This document shows positions 56,197-64,000 of a DNA stretch of 64,000 nt, one piece after another (position 1 is the stretch's first letter; every line of letters starts with the position of its first letter). Source of the stretch: Paraconiothyrium sp. Pb-2020 (taxonomy: Eukaryota > Ascomycota > Dothideomycetes > Pleosporales > Didymosphaeriaceae); the NCBI GenBank assembly GCA_022419385.1, contig JAJUBI010000008.1:1178001-1242000 (forward strand), given 5' to 3'. The translations under genes and the position numbers were made by a program. The notes under the pieces were generated by a model. That model worked only from the letters and a program-made list of their open reading frames with translations, ran no database searches and was not told where the DNA came from.

Positions 56197-57241
56197 CTAT
56201 CGTTCATGTATCCCTATATAACTCGCATGGTGCTCCCAAGCCCATCTCAGAACAGCATCGAAATCCTTGCAAGTGTGCATCCCTTCGAAATCAACCATCA
56301 TTCTCTGCGCGGGTTTGCTGTAAAATACCCTTAACGGGGTCAAATCTGCTCGACACTGGATATTCTGTCTCAAGTAATCTATACAATGGTCTACGAACGA
56401 AGTGTTAACGTGATCTCACAGATAGACACTTTTCTGAACTCACCAACGTGTAATCGTCGCTTAGTGTTCTCATTCGTAAGGTACTGCGGGTCGTATAGTG
56501 CGATTCTTATTTGATTCTGCACGTATCAGTACGATCCTATTCAGCCACAGATCACGGAAACTTACGAGACAGTGCAGCTGGTGGAACACGTCTGGTATAG
56601 TGATAGCTTTGTTGCGAGCGTCGATGTAGAGGCCTTTGACACTAACTTCTCCAGGGTCCAGCTCGATATTTTGAACTGGGACAGAATAAGTCAGGATGAG
56701 GTGAATATAGTGCACAAAGGGCTTTTACCAGCGTCGAACTCGTTCCACGCTTCATCAACGCTAGAGCTATTACCGATGTAGCGTTTGCTTTCCTCCCCTC
56801 CATCCAGGAACAATTCGCCCGTCTCATCGTACTTCAAGCCACCAGTAAATTGTCGCTGAACGGTGGAGAACTTGGGGTAGCCTACAGACTTTACATCAGC
56901 TAAGACCCCGTAAAAATGAGTAGTGCTCGAGCATTGCGGTGGTGCTTACCAAGCTCTTCGGGACGCGGTTCTGCCGGAAGGGCGGTAAAAATGTAGGCGA
57001 GCAAAATAATACAAATCGAAGTCGAGAAGATCGATACAGCAACCACAAAAGTCCAGGGTAAAACCCACCGTTCTTGCTTCTCATCGTAGCGGAAGGTCTT
57101 GTGCTCGTCACTGAGGAAGCCTTGTCTACTCTCTGCCTCTTGGTCGTCCATCACGAGAGTGGTGTAAGTGAGGCGAGGAGCGAGGAAACCTGAAATCCAG
57201 CTCCCAAGTTCTCTTACCAGAGCAAAAAGCCTCCTAGTCAT
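56197..57241 (-). CDS. UstYa-family (DUF3328) protein
   Basis: Five exons (57241-56950, 56881-56729, 56675-56566, 56516-56444, 56390-56197) give 273 residues. One membrane helix (about 62-86, WVLPWTFVVAVSIFSTSICI) precedes the catalytic region. Both family motifs HxxHC are present and intact: residues 180-184 (HQLHC) and 208-212 (HVDHC, spanning an intron). UstYa-type proteins are copper-dependent oxidases or related enzymes that cyclise ribosomally made peptides (ustiloxin, asperipin, phomopsin type) or modify other metabolites. Other hallmarks: FSTVQRQFTGGLKYDETGEL and CIDYLRQNIQC. No precursor peptide, methyltransferase or peptidase was found next to it, so its substrate is unknown. Confidence 0.88.
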
Positions 57242-58985
57242 GTGCTTTCCTCATTGCCTGATCCTAAGCTGCATAGACCACCTTCACAGGTGTCCATCCT
57301 ACAGACAACACGTGGGGCAATTACAAAGCTACATTGGTCAATCTTGAGATGTTTCGAGATCTCCATTGTCATCATGCTGCCGATCTTCAGACGCAGGGTT
57401 GCATAGTCCGCTAGATCAAGATCTCAGACTGCGAGGCAGACTAGGAACACAATGCGGCTGCCCACGAAGGCAGGCGAAACAAAATTACGGGAAACCTGTG
57501 TGACAGGGAAGTTCTTGCAACATAATGATGTAGAATATGAATATCCTGCGACTACTAGTCGATGAGATTCTCTTTCTGTACAATCTACCATTTGCTGGCA
57601 ATCGACGTCGTATGAAGCTTAGGCGTGCTTGGGAAAGCTTGGACGGATGATTACGCCCTATACACGTCTGAGCCTCCGATTTGCGACTATCGGAAAACTA
57701 TCGATTCCGTGTTTCGAGGCAGGCAATCGATTGTTACGCCCGAGGGGCCGAAATCCTTACGCTTTGTAACGTCCCGTATAGGTGGTTGTAGCGATTGCTC
57801 TAGGCTAGACAGCACACTAAAGTAGAAGTATGTCAATGGAGCCATACCTATACGAGAATAATGGTGACACCATAAGACCCTAAAAGATGATGCTCGTGTA
57901 CGCAGTCTCCACGCACGTGGTTCAAACCGTCTGAAACCCCGCATCCGGCCACGTCGTATCGCACGATAAAATTTAACATTGATCAACGCATGAATACAGT
58001 AATTCTACTGGTGCGCCTTCTCATACTCAGCACTAGTGGAACACCACTTCCCCAAGTTCATTCGTTGACAGGGAATTTTGGTGCAGAGACTACCACGAGT
58101 TACACGCGGAATGAAATGTATGGAAAATGAACACTAAGTGTATGGGCACGTAATGTAACTTGTTTTTCAGCTAGTGTTCTAGTAGTCTCTCGGTATGCTT
58201 CCAATTCACTTTTTTTGGAGCCGTATCTCGATTTCGGCTCCTTCCGTCAAACAGGAACACATTTGTAAAATGAAGAAGTTTTACCACACTAGAGGTGTAG
58301 AGGTACTTGTTTCTCAAGGTCTTCATGAAACTCTAGACACCAAATACTGAAATGTATGTGCGGGACCGTGAAACAACTCACCCCCACGAACGCGTCTGGA
58401 ATTCCATGGTGGGCGAGTATCGGCCGTATACTCGACATTCTATTCACTACGCGCTGAAACATAATGCATAATCCGTGATACGGAAGTCCCAAAAACGCGG
58501 AGCTTGAAAGGCCCAGTCATTGCAAGTGCACTGACTCCACGCTCCTACATCCGCCCCGCTGTTGAAGTGGCTTTGAGAAGCTGACCCACATGACGTCGAT
58601 CACACTCATCCAGACTTGGGGCAGCGTATAGAATTCCCTAAATCCAACACGTGGAATGGTATCGTCCTTTACCATCGCACGAGAAGGATGTGAACTGCCT
58701 CGAAGTTGGTCGGTGAGATGCTGAATGGTAGCCGACATCGTGAACGCCTTGGAGACTGATCGAAGATTGACTGTTACGTCGCGTCATGAGAAAGGTATAA
58801 AGAGTCTTGAAATCACGAAAGAAATCGCAATCCACCACATCGTACACTCAGCACCACCATCACTACCATCTCCAATCACCAGTCATCAAAAAGCACTTCC
58901 CCAGTACTTGAAAACCCCCCACAGCATGTATACCAGCCTTACTGACTATCCCATAGACTCTACTCCAACCAACCAAGCCTCCAAG
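57242..58985. other. 1.7-kb AT-richer intergenic region
   Basis: Searched for a repetitive peptide precursor with Lys-Arg sites next to the UstYa gene; none seen. Open frames such as 57625-57825 lack support. A TATAAA box at 58796-58801 belongs to the next gene. Confidence 0.45.
58796..58801 (+). promoter_or_regulatory. TATA box of the secreted-protein gene
   Basis: TATAAA 185 bp upstream of the ATG at 58986, followed by a pyrimidine/CA-rich leader typical of highly expressed fungal genes. Confidence 0.4.
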
Positions 58986-59411
58986 ATGCGCTTTACTATC
59001 GCCACCTTCCTCACTCTCTCCCTCGCTCCCCTCACCCTCGCCGACTTCAACATCGACCTCTACACCAGCACCGACTGCACCGGAGACAAAATCGGCACCT
59101 GGACTGGACCCGAAGGCGACGGTCCTGACACCTCCGGGTCCTATGAGTGGACTGGCCACCTTGGCTCCGTAAACATCAACCATCTAGGCCAGTGGAACAC
59201 ACAACTCAACACCAACGTGCACTGCCTAGCGACTTCCATCACCTGCTGCCAATATGCTCCTGACTGCAGGGATGGAGTCAATCTGCCGAGCTCGGGATGC
59301 TACAAGGTCGATGAGGATATTACGGGGTTGGGTATGACATTTACGGTTTGTGATAGTGCTTGCATCGACACTGGATACAAGCGCGCTGCGAGGCTCTTCG
59401 GTGGACATTAG
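58986..59411 (+). CDS. Small secreted cysteine-rich protein (candidate effector)
   Basis: Single exon, 141 residues. A clear signal peptide (MRFTIATFLTLSLAPLTLA, cleavage likely before DFNID) leads to a mature protein of about 122 residues with eight cysteines: DC, HC, CC, DC, GC, VC and AC. That is enough for four disulfides. Motifs such as DLYTSTDCTGDKIGTWTGPE recall secreted proteins with a beta-sandwich start, but no named family is recognised. The C-terminus YKRAARLFGGH contains a dibasic site. An upstream in-frame ATG at 58926 would bury the signal peptide, so 58986 was chosen. Size, secretion and cysteine content fit an effector or antimicrobial-like protein; this is inference. Confidence 0.75.
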   Translation: MRFTIATFLTLSLAPLTLADFNIDLYTSTDCTGDKIGTWTGPEGDGPDTSGSYEWTGHLGSVNINHLGQWNTQLNTNVHCLATSITCCQYAPDCRDGVNLPSSGCYKVDEDITGLGMTFTVCDSACIDTGYKRAARLFGGH

Positions 59412-60003
59412 ACCTAAACTGTGGACAGTGTACATAGGGGTCGCTTGTCTGTTTGAGTACGCGAGGCTACAGTCTTTTCCGCTTGAGGAACTTTGATCAT
59501 GCCAATATTTATCATCTGCTCACCATTCCTTTGCCTGTGCTTTGATGATCAATCCAAGTGAAGGCTAAGCAAGTTTTCTTCCGGATGTCTTACTGTCTTT
59601 CACTGAACTGCCGCACCTCACGGAAGCCTCGCATTCATTTACCACGACACCTAGAAGCTATTCGACTTCGCCACACGTAGAACTCTGAGCCTTGCACGAG
59701 CGAAGCATTACATACCTTCCACGCACTATAGCGCAACGAAACAAGAAGATCCTGGGAAGGAGGGCATTGCGTCACCGGCTATGATTTGTGCGTTGAATCG
59801 TGATAGAGAGAAAAGGACGCTTATCTCAATCCTGAGAATGTGAGTCCGGTTGTTTGGATTTGAAGTCGGAGTGGAGCCGAAATTAACCAGGTACCGGTAT
59901 CCCAAGTGGACTCCACGATTCGCCGACTCGGTTTCCCGCTAACCCATCTCAGTCCTACAAAATCACGACCAATCCCCCAGCCCCATATCTCGATCAATCC
60001 ACC
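59412..60003. other. Intergenic
   Basis: 592 bp between two plus-strand genes. No feature supported. Confidence 0.5.
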
Positions 60004-61254
60004 ATGACCAAAATCGCACCCCATGAACCTCCAAGCCTCCTCAGCCTTGCTCACCTCTTTGCCCGCGTCGGTACGCAAGTCCACTGCCGCTCAACTATGT
60101 AAGTACTGACAAAGTACACAGCAAGCACAGTAATCGTCCGAGTAGTGACATATCCATTCCGCACTGTCCGCGCAGCAACGTTCAGAAAAGACGTGCTAAA
60201 TGCTGCTATACGCAGTCTCCTCACTCACATTACCGTTGCTCAATCTCGCTACCTGAACCCCTCAACCACCTCCCAGTATCTCTCCTTCTGCAGATCCGAG
60301 GCCAAAACCCCTTCATCTCTTTCCATCCCCTACGATTCGAAAGAGCAGGGTACAGGCGAGGCGCGGGCGCACTGGATAGGCAATCCGGAAGCTGATGTAG
60401 TGATACTGTATTTCCACGGTGGCGCATTCTTCCAGCCCGCAACCGCGGGCACGTTCCTCTACCTGCAGGATCTGGTCCAAAAAGTAGGGAAAGAAAAGGG
60501 CAAGAGTGTCGCGGCGCTTGTCGTGGCGTATAGCATGGCGCCCGAAGCTACCTTCCCCACGCAGCTCCTCGAAGGAGCAGCCGTGCTCAAGCATCTCCTT
60601 GATGCATCTGATGCGGAGACAAAGAGGAGGCAACCTAGAAATGTGTATCTGAGCGGCGACTCCGCTGGCGGGAACATTGCGCTGGCGCTTGTCTCGCATT
60701 TACTGCATCCCCATCCGGAGGTGGAAGCAATCAATTTGGAAGAACCGCTAGGCGGCGTACTGCTGTATAGTCCGAGCGTAAGCCAGAGCATGCACTGGGG
60801 CAGTATGATCCGGAACGCCGAAAAAGATATGCTTCCGGTGTGTAAGGTTCCGGTCTGGGGCGCGATGTACACAGGGAAGACGGGGTCGCTTCAGATTTCT
60901 GCTAGGGGGGTGAGGCTCGAGACGGATGCATATTCTGAGCCTTGCGTTGCTGATGCGTCTTGGTGGATTGATTTACATAAATCGGTAGGATTTGTCCTGG
61001 TGTTGAGTGGTGGAGATGAGGTCTTTGCGGATTCCATATGCGAGCTTAGAGGGAAGATGGAGGAAGGTTGGAGGGAAGGAGGGGGAAATGGGGCGATTAT
61101 GTTCGTGGACACCCCAGGAGAGACGCATATCGGGGCCATCGTCGATTTCATGATGTCTGGTGGTGTAGGAGATTCGAGTTCACAGAAAGTGGTGGCAGAG
61201 TGGTGGGCGGCGCGACTGGAGAACCATGGCACAAGTGAGAATTGTAGACCCTGA
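60004..61254 (+). CDS. Alpha/beta hydrolase, HSL/esterase type
   Basis: Two exons (60004-60070, 60131-61254; 60-bp intron) give 396 residues. The hormone-sensitive-lipase pattern is clear: oxyanion loop YFHGGAFFQP (HGGG variant with Ala as last residue), nucleophile Ser200 in LSGDSAGGNIAL, Asp318 in SGGDEVFADS and His355 in GETHIGAI. The N-terminus (SLLSLAHLFARVVIVRVVTY) is hydrophobic in part and may act as a membrane anchor or cap. Enzymes of this group hydrolyse short-chain esters or modify secondary metabolites. The ATG at 60004 is preferred because the frame without the first exon starts only at a GTG (60145). Confidence 0.85.
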
Positions 61255-61640
61255 TAACGAGTCGGGTGCAAACGAAATCGAACCAGTCCCTGAAAAGACA
61301 GTTTCAACTGATGATCTATATTGAGCTAAGACTATGTAGCCTAGGCGTATGCGATGCAATCAGCGCTCGATCAGCACAGCACCGCCATGTCATCCCCATC
61401 ACCAGTGCGCACGAGAGAGCCACCCGCGTGCCCTAGAATCGAAGACTGATAACGCCGCCCAACCCGCTCGAAGTAGAATATGCAACCCTAAATGAACAAA
61501 CGCCGCAGGTAATGAAGTAAGAAAAAGTCCAGTCCGTATCATGCAGCCCATATCATCGCGTGTATATCATCCGAATTAGTGTCCTTCCTGCACCAAGATG
61601 CGCACCGTTTCTTGTCGTGATTCATCCCGTCATGACGCGC
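61255..61640. other. Intergenic between convergent genes
   Basis: 386 bp of 3' flanks. Nothing supported. Confidence 0.5.
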
Positions 61641-62938
61641 TTAAACGCGAACACCGCTACCACCGGTCCACCGCAGTCGTCTGAGGCCCATACCCGCGCT
61701 GCGGAGCCCAGAAGCAGCTTCCTTTCCGCACCTGCCCGCGTCATTACCCACTGATCCAAGCTGGCTCACGGCTTCGGCATGGCCTGCCTCTTTACCGACG
61801 ACGTAGCCGGCTGAGAAGCTCAGAGCACTGACAAGTACAACAGCGCCAGCGCCGACGACCCAGGTAAGCAAGGTGGGACTAATCTCTTCGACGAGCGGCC
61901 CTGTATGGCGTATCTTCTTGATAGCGCGACGTTCCTTGCTGTTGCTCCTTGTGGTCGAGGTGCGTTTGGATTTTTCCGATGGGCTGCTGCTGATGGTGCG
62001 TGGTGACGACGATTGTGCATGTGCAGAATCGTCCTCTGCAATCTGTCCTAGGGCGACAGACTCAGGTACCAAACGAAGGGATGTAGGGTGGCCTGAGGGA
62101 TTGGAAGTGACGGCACGCGGTTGACCCGGCTTTGGCAAGCCTCGTACTGCAGCCGCAGCGGTGAGAAGGGTCGACAGACTGGCTCTTAGAGCCTCGTCAT
62201 GATCCGCTTGCGCGTTCGGAGAAACAGCGTTGAATGGTGTGTGTTGAGGGTATGAGTGTCGCTGAGACGATGGCCGAGCAGCAGGTCTTCGGGGCGTGTA
62301 AACAGTTCCAGATTGGGAGCGTATCGCAGGCTGCTCGGATGGGTGGGAGAAAGCATTAGGCCGTGGCTCGAATAGCCGCCTCGAGGATCGTGGGTAATTA
62401 ACCGCAGTTGCGTTCTCATCATCGCTTTCATCCTCATCGTCTCCCTCGCGTTCCGACAAAGGCTCAGAAGAAGCAGCCGGCGTGGGACCCCGGGAGGACC
62501 TCCTCAGCTCGTTCTGAAGCGGTGAAGGGCCGATGCCCTCGTTGGAAGAAGTCATGACCCTGTCCGACTCGCTTTCGCTCTCGTCGTACTCTTCCTGACT
62601 GCTGTTATCTCCGCCCGCGCTTGCCACCCGATATCCGGTGCCGATCTGGAAGGGACCGACTGTGCGTGCACGTCTCCGCCGTCGGTGTAGATTCGAATCA
62701 TGCTGAACCCTGAGGCCGGTAGTGATGATGTCGTCGGTAGCCGAAGATAGCGAAGATGAGGAAGGTCGTGAGGTTACATCGACCCATGAGTCTGCGAAGT
62801 GTGAGCTGTTAGAGCTGAAAACGATGGGAATAGTTTGACGAGGGGTGTCCCCCTTATGGAAAGCGATCTTGACCATACAGGAGAATGCTTACCCTCGGAA
62901 TGATGCCTTTGGGGCAGTCGTCCAGCTGATGATACCAT
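61641..62938 (-). CDS. Single-pass membrane protein with long disordered region
   Basis: Two exons (62938-62893, 62791-61641; 101-bp intron) give 398 residues. The junction yields RHHSEDSWVDVTSRPSSSSL. Without it the frame would start at an unlikely MVKIAFHKGD inside the intron. A long acidic, Ser-rich disordered part (DESESESDR, EREGDDEDESDDENA) is followed by DEALRASLSTLLTAAAAVRG and LRLVPESVALGQ. A Lys/Arg-rich stretch then leads to one membrane helix, LTWVVGAGAVVLVSALSFSA, and a short Gly/Arg-rich tail. I recall similar proteins in many ascomycetes without assigned function. Probably an internal-membrane protein with the disordered part in the cytosol. Confidence 0.75.
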
Positions 62939-64000
62939 AGTAGGCGTGTCTTGTACGAGTTCGCCGCCTTGCCTCGACGACTGTGCCTGAAGTGTACTGT
63001 GGTGTTGCTGCATACTCTCGACAACAAGCAATAAAGGAACGCGACAGCGAAATCGGACTGCCGTATACGTTCGCAAGCCCAAGCTCACGCGTCCGTAGAC
63101 TGACCGGCGGGTTGGCGGTGGAGTATGCGTCCAAGTGGAGCTGTCCCGACTTCGGTTCTTTGTCTGGCGCTGTCTTTCAAGGAAGCACCTCTTGGCTTTG
63201 GAACTGACAGTGAACAGTGGCCTCTGTCGTCGTCGAGCGCTCGATGCGCCTGGCGCGCTGGCGTGGAGATTGCAGGCGCCCGCTCGTTCGCTGACGCTAC
63301 GGGTGGTCTCGATGCGCCGCGCAGAGGCCGACGTTTGGCACCACTACAATGACGTTCTCGGCAACCTCTCGCTCCGATGGGGCGCGTTTTGCGGGGCAGC
63401 AAACAGACACAACGAGATCGGAACGGCGACGCGGAGGGATGGCGGGGGAAAGAAGAGGGAGAGGGCAGTTGTATCTTGCAGCGTCAGGGCTTCGTGCCAG
63501 GCCTCAAGGGCATCTGAGGTGCAGGTCACGGTGCATTCGTAGTCGGACACATGGCGGTGGTAATGGCGGTGGCAGGCGGTGAACTGACGAATCATGCGCC
63601 GCCGCCCACCTTCCTAAACTGGGGCTTAGACAATCACCACCACCTATCTTGCTCATCTGCCTAAGCACCTGAGACAGTGAGTATCGACTCAGAATGTATT
63701 TGAGCGCACTGGCACAGCCGCTTGCGTATGATGACTCGACACTAGGACGTGGCATCCCTCGATGTCGCTATGTCCTGATTTCCGTGCATGTTGCAATCCG
63801 GACATTTTAGAGACCCGCAATGTACCCTTGCCTCAAGTATTACCCGTACACTCGGCGGTGTACACTGTGTTGCGCTAGCCTTACGCGGTAGACGGGCGAT
63901 GATCTTCTTACGAGGCAGGGTCCAGACAGTTGTTCAACGTGCATACTGATACCACTAGCACACCACCTCTGTCGACACATGAAACTTGGAGTTGCGCACA
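62939..64000. other. Right-hand intergenic region
   Basis: About 1.1 kb upstream of the 62938 gene up to the window edge. Overlapping open frames at 63085-63600 occur on both strands in GC-rich sequence and are not supported. No RNA or repeat seen. Confidence 0.45.

Noticed and set aside
54354..59411. RiPP or secondary-metabolite gene cluster around the UstYa gene
   Set aside because: No precursor with repeated cores, no methyltransferase, peptidase, P450 or regulator nearby.
63085..63600. Overlapping frames at the right edge
   Set aside because: Occur in all phases on both strands with no domain or splice support.
1..64000. CRISPR arrays, prokaryotic operons or insertion sequences
   Set aside because: Spliced eukaryotic genes throughout; no regularly spaced short repeats or transposase genes seen.

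Overview
This window looks like chromosomal DNA from a filamentous ascomycete (Pezizomycotina). Dothideomycetes is my best guess; that is inference from gene content, not a measured placement. Most genes have several short introns (about 45-60 bp) with GTAAGT/GTACGT-like donors and CAG/TAG acceptors. Products such as CFEM and UstYa-family proteins, a HET/NB-ARC/TPR receptor, a CYSTM protein, SLA1, CGR1, TVP23 and dipeptidyl-peptidase V are typical of such fungi. I rebuilt exon structures by hand from reading-frame continuity and family motifs. No gene model here has transcript support.

Layout. 1-9.8 kb is sparse: the 3' end of an unidentified gene, a 4.6-kb gene-poor stretch with a decayed SDR-like fragment, a seven-helix frizzled/smoothened-like receptor, and 3 kb more of mostly empty DNA. 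9.8-22.6 kb is a housekeeping block: a D-2-hydroxyacid dehydrogenase, TVP23, a CitE/CLYBL-like lyase, a MidA/NDUFAF7-type methyltransferase, a membrane-anchored cysteine synthase 2, a small conserved-looking protein, an intron-containing tRNA and dipeptidyl-peptidase V. Two divergent gene pairs share short promoters there.

23-29 kb is an accessory island: a zinc-finger protein of a variable fungal family, an inverted fragment resembling that family's C-terminal membrane module, and a 997-residue HET-NB-ARC-TPR protein, the architecture of fungal nonself-recognition NLRs. 29.8-35 kb holds a CYSTM protein and the endocytic adaptor SLA1. 36.2-42.3 kb groups a Dal5-type transporter, an SDR, a D-amino-acid oxidase ending in a PTS1-like tripeptide, and a divergently transcribed ornithine cyclodeaminase/mu-crystallin (ketimine reductase) homologue. 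Together these suggest a small module for D-amino-acid or cyclic-imine metabolism. This is my main candidate for an undescribed system.

42.6-54.1 kb carries a repeat-rich protein of unknown function, small hypothetical genes, a coiled-coil tail-anchored protein, the rRNA-processing factor CGR1, a mitochondrial ornithine carrier and the peroxisomal membrane protein PXMP4. 54.3-64 kb looks accessory and surface-directed: a CFEM protein, an isolated UstYa-family protein, an eight-cysteine secreted protein, an HSL-type hydrolase and a single-pass membrane protein.
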